Positions 49,070 through 61,906 of a stretch of 64,000 nt of DNA are shown piece by piece. Source of the stretch: Pseudeuparius sepicola (lineage: Eukaryota; Arthropoda; Insecta; Coleoptera; Anthribidae); contig OY987307.1 in the NCBI GenBank assembly GCA_963920635.1, positions 18,181,735 through 18,245,734 on the forward strand. Reading direction: 5' to 3'. Under the pieces are notes generated by a model. It was not told the DNA's origin and searched no databases. It saw only the letters and a program-made list of their open reading frames with translations. Within the stretch, counting starts at the first letter, position 1, and each line of letters begins with the position of its first letter. The position numbers were made by a program, and so were the translations under genes.

Positions 49070-51415
49070 ATAGTTAAACAGTAATGCTAGCTTTGAGTGA
49101 AGGAATACAAAGAGGCAGACAGGCTATCAAATCTCGAAGCTGACAATCTGAACTAGAGAATTGTGGAACAAATTTTGATTGTTGGCGGAATGGTTGTGCC
49201 TTTTGTTACATTTTTTCACTCATGATTTTAGTTAATTAATTACATCCATTTAAAAATTAATTAGTTGTCCCACAGAACATGTAAATTTGTAGTCTATATC
49301 TACGAAAAACTGATTGATGTGGTTGTGTGTGTGTCATTATGAATATTGTTCACAAAAAATACATATTACGCAATATATAAAATTGTAATATGTCAACCTA
49401 ACGATGTTTACTTAACATCCGCTTACAAATTCAGAATTTAATGATGCAGAAGAGAACAATAGACTTGCCAGATTTGGCAGTTTCTTATAAATAATAAACA
49501 GGTGTGCATCATTTTTTACTTGAACAATGCTGGACTTATTTGTCGTATCTAACAACAGCGTGCTTGGTACGAGGTAGGATTATAAAATTACATGGCTGGA
49601 TTGTCTTATTGTGAGAAAATTATGAATTTTTCAGTGCCTACTAGCCTATCTTTTTAATTAGAAAATTTTTGAATCAATAATATACTTGATGAAGTATTTT
49701 CTAGATAAATATCTAATGTAACCAATGAATAAAGAACCCCAGGAAGAAGTCAAAGCTCTAAGGACATTACAAAATATATGAGACGTTTTTCGGACGAAGT
49801 GAACGACTAACCATCAAAATGTACCTTGCAAATTCTTATAAGGTTTATATACCTCTTCAGGTGGAATATTCGCAAATTTATGTTCTCCGATGAACCCTAA
49901 GGCATTCTTATGTTAGGGTAAGCTGTGGCTACATTGTGTACAGCTTATTTTCTTATAGTATAAGATACCGATCGGTACTCCGATGACGGTGGGAGGAGGG
50001 GAGCGGGAGAGGGCAAGAGGGAAACATTTGTTTACACAAGGCCGAGTTCCCTGACTTATTAGCATATCTTTGGACGCTGGTGCCAGTATGTGGTGCTTCG
50101 ATACTTTTTCCAGTTATAATGCTTAGCTCTGCGGCTTGTGGCTCTTACCTGACTGCCAAAACTAAATGTTTGAGAAAAATAATCCAACGGTAAGTAATTT
50201 TGTAATTTAAATTAACTTTTGAGGTCATGGGCCAAAGTGACATAGGCGTTTGTGTAGGTACCTACTTCTTCATAATTGGAAATTTAAAATTATAATTGCT
50301 ATATTATTATCAAAGATTCCTAAACTAAAAGACATAAACGTGCCTTATAAGTTTTGGCCTGTATTGTAGGTACCGATTTTACGAAAAATTAAGATTTCTG
50401 CCTCGATTAGTTTGTCGAATCAACTCAAAGGTGCACGCCACTGTGAATCCGGAAATCGCATCCCGCCATAAGCAGAAACTATCCTGGTTGTTCGCTAATC
50501 CCAAACATGCTCCTTCCTAGGGTTCTTTATTCATTGAATGTAACAATAAATTTGTTTCGAATCTTATCTAGATATCATGAGTGTGACAATGCAGAGAAGC
50601 CATTCAAGTTCGGACTGATATACTTACTTGAATTCAAAAAGCCAAAATTGAAAATTTTAACAATAATTATTGTTGTACCATATCTTATACTGGAGTTAAC
50701 GTGCACAATTATAATGGTTTATTTTAATTTTTGCCATAGCTTCATATTTGTTATCTACTGATCATTACTATATAGTAACCTATATGTACTGCAGCGAACA
50801 TAATATGGGTCTTTTGTGCAGAGCAGAGAGCGACTTTATTAAGTTGAGTAAGTGTGTCTTTAGCACTACATTTGCGTTACATATTACATAATAAATATTT
50901 TTAAAGAAAAGTGAGTTCTAATTTTCCATGTTTAGAAAGGTAGTGTCCATTAAATTTTTAATGAGTATTTAATTATTTATAAAGGATAAATATTTATAAA
51001 TAAATTTATTTACAAAAATATATATGTTATTAACATATTGACTCTGCCGCATATCTCTCTTCAATTGCATGGCCATAAAGCCGAATATTTTTCTCTCTTT
51101 GGTAAATTTGGATTATCCTGTACAGAGGTGTAAATGGGAAAGAAGTCAATTTGGATCTTGATATTCTCGGAATATCTTGCTCTCAAACTGAGATGTAGTG
51201 AAAATCGGACAAATAGACTAAAATTATAGGATTATTTTGGGGTTTGTTTAAAAAATATTAAAGAATAAACTGCCTATTATGTTGGAAAATATTAAATAAC
51301 GTTAAAAATAAGAGTTCTTTAGAATTACAAGATACATTAGAATCTCCATTTTTTGTCCAATCAGCCTACCTAGATTTTTCATATTTGTTCCTATAGGACT
51401 CCTATTTTGGAAGGC
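49070..51415. other. Gene-poor stretch with a GC-richer island
   Basis: No gene is identified. At 49,975-50,190 base composition rises and the sequence ends at a GTAAGT site (50,192). An ATG at ~50,119 reads 24 codons to that donor. This could be a 5' exon of an unseen gene to the right, but no downstream exon was found. Confidence 0.25.
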
Positions 51416-51419
51416 TATT

Positions 51420-52315
51420 AAAGGTCAAGATCTAGATCCGGGACAAACACTATATTAAAGACCTGTGCATAGTGCTATTATTCAAGCCATCGCTATTGGC
51501 GCCACATGACAAAAAAATTGAAACAGTGGTTTAATGATAAAAAAACACCATTGTTGCAGAATCTTTTATAAAATAAAAACATGCAAATGTGTCTGTTCTA
51601 ACGAATTTAACATCCAAAATAAAACACAATGCTTGTTTGGTATTATGTCCCTTTAATTTGAGAAGTTTACATGGCATATTTTATATTTCCATACATTTTC
51701 TTGAGAAAAGCAAGTTTAAAAAGCAAGTAAGAGTATTTTGGTACCTTTTGGTTTGAAATGAAGTCCATGGCTAGTTGTGTGTCAGTAAGAATAGAACACA
51801 TTAGATTTTTCAGTTTCTTCTTTATACATATAGTAGACCGCTTTGGGGCTTTAAACAAAATTTTCTATTTTCATTCTTGTACATGTTACAAAATATTCTT
51901 CCAAAATGTAATATCTATAGAATTCCCGCTCCTTCAACTGGTGGAATAGATCACCCCATAATTCTAAAAGTGTTTATTCTTCTGCAATTCATGTAATGGT
52001 CTGCTTATAATACGATTTTCTTCATGTGCTAGAAAATTTGATGTTTTCACAAACCATTCTACTTATCAAAACTCTGTTAATATGATCAAACTACGAAATA
52101 TTGACGGCAAAGACAATTTGTTAGCGAAGAATGCACGTAAATCATAATAAAGCTGGATATTTAAAATATACGACATTCTAAACGTCAAAAAATTTACTTA
52201 CCTATAATCACAGAATTACCCCTTAAACCATAATAAGGCACCATTTTTTTTCGTAAACTAGTGCCACCTTAGCTCCCAAACAGTGTCTTTAATATAGTGT
52301 TGGTAGTTCATCTTG
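51420..52315. mobile_element. TIR element, copy B of the 12.8-kb family
   Basis: ACACTATATTAAAGAC at the left and GTCTTTAATATAGTGTTGG at the right are inverted. Shares GGTACCTTTTGGTTTGAAAT, GAAGTCCATGGCTAGTTGTG and GTAATATCTATAGAATTC with 12,832-13,918, and lacks the nested insertion. Confidence 0.6.
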
Positions 52316-52319
52316 AGTT

Positions 52320-53495
52320 TATAAGTTATTAAGGTCGATTCCCACCTAAAAAAACACCATGTATACCTGCCATAACAATATAACATTGATAGAAGTACCA
52401 ACTTGAACATTCTTTGCCATTTACGCACCTATTCCAACAACATTTGGGACATACTGTTTGTTTGTTAATACTACAGAAAATATAATGCTCTGCATTGTGT
52501 ATAGTTTCTGTGTTTAATACCAATAAGTATTATAAACCGTATCAAAGTGTACGGAATACTATTCCATAAACTTTGACCATATGTTAAGTAGGTATACATA
52601 AATATATAAATCTAAAGAAGTGTGTTATATTGCATGAGATTAAATTTTGAAATTTATAAAAGGACATTTATGCAATATTAAAGTTTTCAAAGAAATGTTT
52701 GACAACAACATTCCCGTCAATTAACATTACAATATAGCAATGAATGTAAAAAATGTTTATTATTTATATTTTTATTTATAAAAAGGCTTAAAATGAAAAT
52801 TTAAAATAGCTGAAAAATGGGGCAAGCCTTATACTTATGTAGTATGGGCACAGAAGTTAAACTTTGACAGAAAACAGAAAATATAGCTCTGAAGGATTTT
52901 CTGTGCCGAAATAAAAGAATCTAAGGACTCTAGACTCTAGTGTAGATTGGTCCCAGGGTATACAAAAGTGTCTCTTGGTAACATTTCGTGGCATGACATG
53001 TAAACTATGAATTTAATTCAAAATTTCTGCTCAAAAACTTTTATTAAGGTGGCATTTTATTCACAATAAGACATTCAATCGAGCATTCAACACTAACAAC
53101 ATAAATGTGCACTTGGTGTTCATTTTTAAAATTAGTAGTTTTTTCAAATGCATTTGAAATACATAACTTTGCATATAATTTGGATAAAAAATCAACCATA
53201 TCGCTTGCAAGAACAATCTACCTTTTGGAACTGGAAATTCTTTACTGAGTTAGGTACTAGTTTTTCTTATGTTCATAATGTTGGATATTGTTATATAAAG
53301 ATGAGATTTATAACTTAAAAAAAAAATAGAGAAAATAGAAAATCAATCAAAAAACTTTGTTGGATATTTTGCCCTGAAATATAATATAGAAATTAATTAG
53401 AAGTTTTAACTTAGAATAATGACTTATTTTCATACCTTTTTGGGTCTTCGAAAAAAACATACCTAGGTAACAAATGCCTAAATATCTTCTTTCTA
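52320..53495. other. No recognised feature
   Basis: AT-rich, no gene or clear repeat boundary seen. Confidence 0.35.
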
Positions 53496-53499
53496 CTAT

Positions 53500-54371
53500 A
53501 ACAAACCCCAACTTTTATGTGAGTAAAATAAATTGTTCAGAAAAAATTAAGAGTTGAAATTTCACATTCGGGGATTCAGGTATGCTTTTTTTATGAAAGT
53601 AGTTTGTGCCCGGACCGCATTTCTATTTTTCAGATAATCAAGTAGGTAGGCCTTGATTGTGCCAAAAACTTATTTTTATTTAACCTTCAGTGTTAAAATA
53701 CCGTTCTTTAATTTTACTTGAGCGATTTCTTGTAAATTTTACGTCATTTTTGTTTAGCCAAGTTAATAGTTTTTTTCTTCACTTAAATGTTGTGATAATG
53801 CTATGAGGAATGGATCTTGCGTGTAAATGATTGGCAACAGCAACACTTCATTAATGCTGAAGTTGTCTTCAATACATCGACACACACCGTGTTTTGGAAA
53901 TATTCCTTCTTCTCTTTCTGGTTCAACAGCCCAGCCCTTTTTTGCGTAGAGAGCCTGTGAGCGATATTGAGAAATATCTGCTAATGCCAAAACACATTGA
54001 GCTGTGAATGGAGTGATATAAATTCGAAAGAAATGAGTGAAAATAATATACGTAATATGCTTACACGTAATGTCGCGTGTCATAAAATTTATGCTCAACT
54101 CAAACTTTACAAAACATCCATCGATAACAAACAGTTCTGTGCTCACCTTTCCGCCTGGAATTTAGAGAGAGGTGATTTTCTTTCTGTCAATTGTCAAGGT
54201 CTACCTACTTGATTTCTGAAACTGAAAAATGAAAATGTAGCTCAAATTACTTTTTAACAAAGCAGGCCTGGATTCCCAAACCATATAAATGTGCCCAAAC
54301 GACAAACTTCAACTCTTAATTTTTTTTTTATCATCCCCACCTATAGGTTCAGTCAATCCGTGGACACCCTG
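53500..54371. mobile_element. Mariner-like element with CAGGGTGTCC end
   Basis: The right end is AATCCGTGGACACCCTG. The sub-terminal block AAGAGTTGAAATTTC at about 53,550 is inverted at 54,305-54,330. It belongs with the elements at 15,451 and 28,304. A 127-codon minus-strand frame (54146-53763) inside matches nothing I know. The left end is degraded. Confidence 0.5.
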
Positions 54372-54874
54372 TACCTATATGTTCTAAACTAAAAATAATA
54401 TAGGATCCTATTGAATTTCTGGAATTTTTTCATATCGAACAAAAACAACATCCATCCGAACAATGGATCTTTAAACATTAAAATCTCATTGTTTCTATTC
54501 ACTAATGCCTACACTAATTCCTCACTTAATTGCCTTCTGCGAACAGGTTAATAATAGTATTAATAACTTCTAGTTGCACATACCAGGTGTATTCAGAAAC
54601 TACGGTACAGGGTACAGGCACAGCCAAGGTAATTTGGTAATTATATTATTATAAGAGTTCTGTGGGGAGCTCACAAGGGGCAGAATATTGAAGAAAGTTT
54701 CCGAATTCGTTGAACTATTATTCATTCAATATATGCATATTTAGTTGGATATAATGCCGAGCATTTCTCAACATGGGGCATATACAACATAGTTTTTGGT
54801 TATACCATACCTTAGTTATTTCTCTTTGTATTATACATGTAAATATTTGGACTTCTGGTTGGGCTTGATTGGGG

Positions 54875-55135
54875 GCATTAAAACATTATGACCCTGGATC
54901 TGGCCAGGGAGCATAGTGCACCAACCAATAATTGGTCAGAATGTTTTTTATTATTGATATCTGCGTCATTTCTCGTTTTTATAATTTTGGGAAGAATTTC
55001 CAATATTTTATGTCTTATCATTAAGTATAGCATTGAACTGATTGCTACAAAAATATATCAATAAAATAACATTCTGATTAATTGGTTGGCACACCACACT
55101 CCCTGGCAAGATCCAGGGTCATAATGTTTTAATGC
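54875..55135. mobile_element. MITE with ~70-bp inverted ends
   Basis: GCATTAAAACATTATGACCC and its inverse bound 261 bp. The arms continue through TGGATCTGGCCAGGGAG and AACCAATAATTGGT. Non-coding. Confidence 0.7.
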
Positions 55136-55319
55136 AGACAGTAAACGATTTTATTCAATTCAAACCGGCGACTTCACCAAGAATGTGAATATCTTAAGTA
55201 CCTACCTAATTTGAGAACAATGCCAATAGAGAAACTTAAAAAAATACAATAGTGTTAGCTGTATTTTTTTACGAAGAAATTTGGAAGTACAGTTACATTG
55301 TCTTAGCTCTTGTAACTGG

Positions 55320-55516
55320 CCAAAGGTAAAGTTGTTCAAGTTAAGAAAGCACCAAAAGGACAAATAAGAAGATCAACAGTTCAAACTGCGAGTGGAATAT
55401 TTGAGAGATCGGTTGTGAAAATTGCTGTTCTACCAGTAAGAGAAGGTACAGATGGTAGAGCCACTTACTCGTATCTTGACGGAGTTGTGCCTGGCGGGAG
55501 TGCTACGAAAGCTTAA
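55320..55516 (+). pseudogene. BEL/Pao retrotransposon C-terminal fragment
   Basis: Reads KKAPKGQIRRSTVQTASGIF and ERSVVKIAVLPV to a stop at about 55,516. This resembles the DUF5641 end of BEL/Pao polyproteins (R-x-V-x-T...G-x-F-x-R-x-V-x-K-L-x-V-L-P). The rest of the element is absent; AT-rich sequence follows. Confidence 0.5.
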
Positions 55517-55519
55517 AAA

Positions 55520-56895
55520 ATATTGTCGTAAATATTTATTAAATATATGTAAATATTAATAATATAAATAAATATTTGTGGTAAATTTGGTTTTAAATAT
55601 TTGGCCTACTTTTGGATCGAATATCAGACACTGGCGATAGTCTCTTACGAATTTTGTCTCTTGAATAGAATATTTATATTGACAGGAAGTGAAATTAACC
55701 TGGCAGGTAAGTAGAAATGTTTAATCTTTAATTGACAGCCTATTTGATTGTCAGTTTTATTTCATGGCTGACTTGATTTTTCATAAATTTGGTTCTAATG
55801 TTTGGCCTATTTTGATTGAACATCAGATACCGACACAAGAGACCATAAATATGGAAACGGTTGGAGACAAATAGGTAGGTCAAATTACATATGGTTGGAT
55901 TCACAATTAAAAAATTAATCCTATAATGGTTGAATGGAATATGTAGGAGTACGTTGTAAAATACAGAAAATCACTTTCATTTCCGCTAAAACCGGAAGTT
56001 GTTTCATAAACTGAATATTCAGGAATGCTCCTAATGTTTGTGTGGGTAAAAAATTATATTTTATTATTTTTCAAGAAATGATATTTCGCGATAACTTAAA
56101 ATAATAAAACCAATAAAATAAAATAAATTAAATCAGAGTACACCCTCGAATTCTCCCTACTTTTACTACAAATTCATTTGTATTGCATTTTATATTATTA
56201 ATATTATTGTGTTAAACGTGAGCATTCAGTTGCAATTTCACATTTGAGATCCTTTATTCCAACCAACTTTTTTATTTTGCATTTATCTTTAGATTTAGAA
56301 AGAGAGGCACTTAGTTGTGTACTATTCTAGACATTTGCATTTTATACACACCCGTTATATATACCCATGTATATGTATCTGAGAAGACACCCCTACTTAA
56401 GCAAGAGATAGATCATTCTTCGGAAAATGTCAAAAATATAAGTTTTCTCTCCTCTTAACTCAATACGGCGACCTAATGTATACAATGTGTCCCCTGATAG
56501 GTAAAACGACTTTCCTGAAGGGCAAAAAATAAGTTCGCTTTAATATTTCATATTCTGGTATTAGGTAAGCCCAGCTTGGTTACAAACTAATGTAGTGCCA
56601 TAATAATTTTTGTTTCGAATACCCTGTAAATTTAAAAAATATTTTTATGCCGCATTTTTCCTTTATTTTTCAACCTTTAAAAAAATGAAACGGCGGTTCT
56701 ATGCCTTTCCGATAAAATTAAGTTTAGAATTAGGTATGTACATACGTACCCATTAAAAAATTGATGGTAGTGGGGGACAGAGAAGTGATAGAATTTCCAT
56801 CACATAATGACTAAAAATTCAAAAGGAATAAAATTGATAGCACAGACGAGGTTCCAGGGCCATAAAATGATCGTAAACCATAGGCTTCGTTATTC
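55520..56895. other. No recognised gene
   Basis: A TTCCGCTAAAACCGGAAGT motif near 55,981 matches the recurring palindrome family. Nothing else is supported. Confidence 0.35.
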
Positions 56896-56896
56896 T

Positions 56897-57072
56897 CTTT
56901 TATTTTCAATGTGTAAAATAGAAAAATTATCTTTAAAAATATGGTCGTTGTCTATCAAATGAGTAGTGTATGCTGAATTTTGTTATTTTAGTGTCAAAAT
57001 CTCTTTCAGACAACAACCATATTTTCATGGGTAAGTTATTTGCCTATTTACACATTGAAATAAAAGTTAGAA
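56897..57072. repeat. Inverted repeat
   Basis: TATTTTCAATGTGTAAAATAG and CTATTTACACATTGAAATA, with inner AATATGGTCGTTGTCT / AGACAACAACCATATT. Confidence 0.55.
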
Positions 57073-57344
57073 GTTTTATCTTTATTAGATTACAATATTA
57101 ATGCCCTTTTTCAGGGAATTATGTATAATATTTAGGGGATGTAGGTAATTATCTTAATTCCTGGCAATTTTAATACAGGCAATTATTAAAACGCTAATTA
57201 TGTGCCTTTTATTAATTTTATATTCATTATGTTATGAGACTTAAAATTGTAGGTAGTTACACCTATTTGCCTAAAACCCTTATAAATGGAATAATCATAA
57301 AGGTGAAATATTTATGTGTCGTTTGACAGTATAGTAATATGGCT

Positions 57345-58110
57345 TCGAGTTCATGTTTTATACCAAGACCCTCGAACCAGGTTTGCAAAAGCCATTTTTC
57401 TGCAAGAGAAAAAACTATATAGTTTTAAATGTTCACGGTGCACTGGTACATCAGCAGCCCTCTAGCATTGTTCGCAGCATAGAGCATTAGTTGTGGAATG
57501 TTCGAATATGACTGGAGTTGGAGAGGCAACCATTTATAGATTTCTGAAAGAAAGAAGGACTACAGGTGAACTTAATGAAGCTAAGAAAAAAGCAGGGAAG
57601 AAGCCAACGCAAATCGACAGCGATGCTAAGTATACCATAAGAAGGATATTTCACAAGTTTTATTAAAAAAAAAGAGCTACCAACATTAAATAAAATCTTA
57701 CAAGCTGTGAATAAAGACAACGACTTGCCCGAAGTGTGAAGAACCACATTATGGACAGTCCTCAAGGACATGAATTTTCGCTGGGAGAAACAAAACCGAA
57801 AGTGTATTCTCATAGACAAACCCGAAATCATTTGTTGGAGAAGAGAGTACCTACGGGCGATAAGAAGATTTCGAAGTGAGGGAAGAAACATTTTTTACTT
57901 GGATGAAACACTAGTTGAACGAGGGACATACTGTTTCAAAAGTATGGAAAGACAAAAATATTCAAAGTTTTCGGCAAGCTTTTATGGAAGAGTGGTCAAG
58001 AGGTATAAACCTTCCCTTTGGAAAAGGTCTTAGGTTAATAATAACATGCGTTGGAGTGTCTCAAAATTTAATATTTTTTCAAAATGGTTCGGTTGGTTTT
58101 AGGAACAGGT
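57345..58110 (+). pseudogene. Tc1/mariner-like DDE_3 transposase, truncated
   Basis: N-terminal helix-turn-helix text (MTGVGEATIYRFLKERR, GELNEAKKKAGKKP) is followed, after stops and frame changes, by TLWTVLKDMNFRWEKQNRK, IFYLDET and NEGHTVSKVWKDKNIQSF, ending WSRGINLPFGKGLRLIITC. YLDET-x-NEGHTVSKVW is the hallmark of a DDE_3 family common in insects. The reading stops near 58,110, before the last catalytic residue. Several stops and frameshifts; dead copy. Confidence 0.7.
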
Positions 58111-58231
58111 AAAAACGATAATAATTGAATGAACTTTTTATTTTCCTTACCTGGCCCTTAATCCAAACAAACCATTTTGCAACCGGACCCTCCGCCTATG
58201 GATTATAATTTCCTTTATTAGCATTTTATTG

Positions 58232-59318
58232 TAGAGATGGGAAAGTTTCCACTTGACGAAAATTCCCGGAAAGTTTCCAACAAAAATTTCCGAAACTTTC
58301 GGAAAGTTTCCAGTCTCTTTTTTAGTGTTTAGTTTAATTAGTCACACTTAGAGCTTTCCAAAAATACCAAATATGTCATATTTTGAATGAAATTTGTTAA
58401 AGATATTGCAGAAAAAGTATAATATCACAAAGTGTAAAAGTTTTGCTTTGTATAATTGGTATTTCATGATCATAATTCATATTCCACTTTCAGATTTTAA
58501 ATTATTAGTATCATTATTATTTAATTACTACCTACAGCAAAAAACGTAGGAAGTGACTTTTTTTGTTAAAAAAATACTATTATTTTAAAAAGAAAACATT
58601 GCTTCCGCTAAACCGAAAGTGATATGCAACCGTGTTGTGCAGATTTTTTTATTCACTTTACTAGTCTGATGAAAAATTGCAATAAAATCGCCATCTTATT
58701 GAAAAAAAAATGGTAATTTGGCGATAACTGTGTTTTCTCTTGGCGGCATTCAATTTCTTGGGAAAGAACAACACAAGTTTAGTGTTTGAACAGCCAATGT
58801 ATCTTAAAAATTACCGAGATAATCGCTAGTAACATCTTAATTGTGTCACCCTGTACAAAAGTAAACATAATAAAATAGAGAACTGAAAAAAGATAGATAA
58901 ATAAAAAAAGATAAAGATAAAAATAAATATGAAAGAATATAATAAATTTAAACTTATTAAATTTCAGTCAAAAAGTATATAGAATATAAAAAAATATATT
59001 TTATCTGTGGTCTATAGTAACCTATATATTTTGTGGTCTATAGCACAAGCACACAGTTGTTCATGATTCTTCTTTGTTCTTTTTTGTATTTTTTAGGATA
59101 TGTCTTGAATGTTGGCCAGGCATTTATGGCGGCAAATTTAAAATTTCTACATAAATTCCCGGAAAACTTTCCGGGAAAGTTTCACAGGAATGTTTCCGCA
59201 ACTTTCAGGGAAAGTTTCCTAAACCTTCAAAGTTTCTTCCCAGAAAGTTTCCAAAAATGGAAACTTTCAAAAAATGGAAACTTTTCCCAACTTGGAAAGT
59301 TTCCGTTGCCCATCTCTA
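58232..59318. mobile_element. Non-autonomous hAT element, GGAAAGTTTCC-rich
   Basis: Ends TAGAGATGGG and CCCATCTCTA, flanked by TTTTATTG (58224-58231 and 59319-59326). The first ~80 and last ~180 bp are packed with GGAAAGTTTCC-type palindromes, as expected for hAT sub-terminal transposase sites. 1,087 bp, no transposase. Confidence 0.88.
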
Positions 59319-59329
59319 TTTTATTGCCT

Positions 59330-60670
59330 ATTGTTATTTGGAGATTACTGGGTGCGCCCAAGGAAGAACGCAGATAAATACATTGACCAAATGGCAAAGC
59401 TTTTTGTCAGACTCAGGTAGTCTCTCGAATTTATAATGAGAGCAGCGTAGTATCAATTCCATTTGAACAGAGTATACCTTCCAATAAAAATCCAGGGGTG
59501 TCGGTAATTTTTAAAATTATTTAAGTATGTCTAGTTTTCAAATGAAATACTGTTGTTGTATATATGCTGTGCTTTTATAATAAGTGTCAAGTATTGGCAA
59601 GGTAGGTATGCCATTACAGATAAAAAGTTACTTAATAAACTTATTATATAATGGGGCTAGTGCACCATATTATTTATAACTGACTGCATTATTTATAGCA
59701 ATTTCTAGCGAAAAAAACACCGTCCAGTTACGTGCAATTAAATAACCGTAAATATATACCGTTCTTATAAGGGAAAATATATGAATTGCAATAATTAAAT
59801 TTATAACGGATGATGCCAAGAAATGTTAGTGAAAGACCTCTTAGTTACAGAATATTATATTACATTCATTAGACCACCTGTTACTTGCTGGTCCAGTTTC
59901 CGTTTTCAAGGATTACCTATATATATGCATGCCAAACAAAACGAGGGTACACAATTTACATGTTTTTTTTTAAGATGTAAAAGATGCTGCAAGCGATTTT
60001 TAGTTGTCCCCATGAGGAAACTGGCGAGAGAACCCTCAAACTTCATTCACCTTGGAGTGGAGTAATCAATTGCAATTTACAAAATATGCACTGAGACACC
60101 TACCCAGTTAATATAAGTTTTCATGATACTCTGACTGACTTGGACAAATCAACTTTTCGTTGTTACATTCTGCAAATGGGTAAGCGGTAGGGGTTATTTT
60201 GCCTCCCCTTTGTTTTTTTTTACATATGCGAATGGACTTTTTCTCACAATGTCGTAACCTAACATTATATTAAAACATTTTAATTGCGTTAAATCAAAAA
60301 CTATTGATTTTTCGAAATTTGTTTATAGCACATAATTTGCTTCAAATTGAAGGGCAATTCGGATGAATCAATTTTCAAGGTCACTGCGATCGAAATTATT
60401 CTTTCAACCGCAGCGCCATCTACAATTTGCAATAGAAAAATTCAATTCCAGCCTAAGAATAAAGTATTTCACGAGCTCTACCTGCTTCTTTTTACGGAAC
60501 TAAAATATCTAATTTCGTTGCTGAGATATGAGGCCGGGCAGTCTTAGGTGAATCACCCTGTAGAGTTTTATAAGTATAGTTATCTCTAAAAATAACCAAG
60601 CAGCCAATTTATTGATAAATTTCGTCAAATAATGAATATTATGATAAATTCACATCTTTGCATGGAATGC
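59330..60670. other. No recognised gene
   Basis: Short open frames (59823-60065, 60347-60547) lack any recognisable motif. A CACCCTGTAG motif at about 60,554 is a possible element end. Confidence 0.35.
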
Positions 60671-60674
60671 TAAA

Positions 60675-60721
60675 ACTATATTGTTAAAGATAATAAGTAC
60701 TTAGTTATCTTTAACAATATA
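60675..60721. repeat. Perfect small hairpin
   Basis: TATATTGTTAAAGATAA and TTATCTTTAACAATATA with a ~12-base loop. Confidence 0.65.
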
Positions 60722-60900
60722 TTATATGAAACTATATATGGCTGGAATTGGGAGAAGAAAAGGAACCCAAAAACTCAAAATATTACAGTTTGTCTCAAAA
60801 ATCCGACCAAGTGATGCTCACTTCCGGTCAAACCGGAAGTCAGAAATGAAAACCAACAATATTTTGTCACTCTCCATACACTCATTACTAAAATTCAAAT

Positions 60901-61221
60901 TCACAATTTTTTGAAAAGAATATTAAGTTTGACTTCATACTCTAATTCCTCGAAAAATTCTACACACAAGTCTGGTTTTTCAACTATCAGTTTATCATTA
61001 AAATTACTGAGAAGATGTTGAGGATAATTTGTATGTAGACAATTGATAGTTGCAAGATGGAAGATGTGGTAAGGAAAATAGAAAGAATCATTCAAGCCAA
61101 AAGCCAACCTTGGCTTTGAAGTTTGAATAAATTCGAACACTGTAATGAGTCGGTATATGGAACAAGCCAATGATGTAACGAAGTAAAGGGCCTCAATCAT
61201 TGAGTAAAAGAATATATTCAA
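60901..61221 (-). CDS. Unidentified 106-codon open frame
   Basis: Longer than most chance frames here and fairly protein-like in composition, ending EELEYEVKLNILFKKL. No domain, signal or homologue is recognised. The region just upstream reads poorly in all frames. It may be one exon, a decayed exon, or chance. Confidence 0.2.
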   Translation of the reverse strand: MNIFFYSMIEALYFVTSLACSIYRLITVFEFIQTSKPRLAFGLNDSFYFPYHIFHLATINCLHTNYPQHLLSNFNDKLIVEKPDLCVEFFEELEYEVKLNILFKKL

Positions 61222-61404
61222 AATAAATATTCTTTTAACTGCACACCTTCAAGACGAAATTCCAAACCCACAAGATTACCAGATATCTGTCTGAAGAAAA
61301 AGAAGTTCCTCCTAAGTGCCAAGTCTTGCGAAAATAACTAAGTCATGTTTTGACCCTCTCGGATTTTTAGCCTTCGTTCAAGAATAATACTACAAGATAT
61401 ATAA

Positions 61405-61450
61405 TATCACAGACATATATAGCTTCGCGTAGCTATATAGGTCTGTGATA
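61405..61450. repeat. Small hairpin
   Basis: TATCACAGACATATATAGCT pairs with AGCTATATAGGTCTGTGATA around a short GC loop. Confidence 0.65.
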
Positions 61451-61564
61451 ATATGGAGGAGTTGCGGATCCCGGATGGGATCACACATAACATATGGAAA
61501 TTGTGGATTAAAGACTTGTGAATATACTGATTGCAATTAATAATGCGATGCAGGCGAAGAATTG

Positions 61565-61800
61565 TGGAAAAAAAGTTGCTCTATTAAAACTTTTAATTCC
61601 GCGCATGGAACTGCAAGCGGCAGTAGTGGGCAGTAAGCTGGCCAAATACTATAAAGGGAGAATTGAAATTCAAGCTGCACATAATATTTGAGGACCGACT
61701 CCTACCCTCTTAAGTTGGATCAAAGGAGACGGAAGATCGTACAAAGAGTTTGTCACATACAGAATTGGTGGAATTGAAGAACTAACAGCAACATGATACC
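61565..61800 (+). pseudogene. BEL/Pao retrotransposon RNase H-region fragment
   Basis: Reads LLIPRMELQAAVVGSKLAKY, then TLLSWIKGDGRSYKEFVTYR with IGGIEELTAT. This follows the BEL/Pao pattern (S-I-P-R-L-E-L-Q-A-A, then T-V-L-x-W-I, then F-V-x-x-R-V-x-E-I). A stop after AHNI and the missing flanks show that it is dead. Confidence 0.6.
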
Positions 61801-61906
61801 AAATGGAAGTAGGTATATTCCAATAAAAATAATCATTGCTGATTTGAAACCAGATATTCTACTAATAGGACATGTAGACTTAAATTAGGCATTTACCTTT
61901 TACATA

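Noticed and set aside
50507..50761. 84-codon frame with hydrophobic C-terminus
   Set aside because: AT-rich sequence commonly gives such hydrophobic chance frames. No homology or splice support.
53763..54146. 127-codon minus-strand frame as a gene
   Set aside because: It lies inside a mariner-like element, with no recognisable motif and no neighbouring coding evidence.
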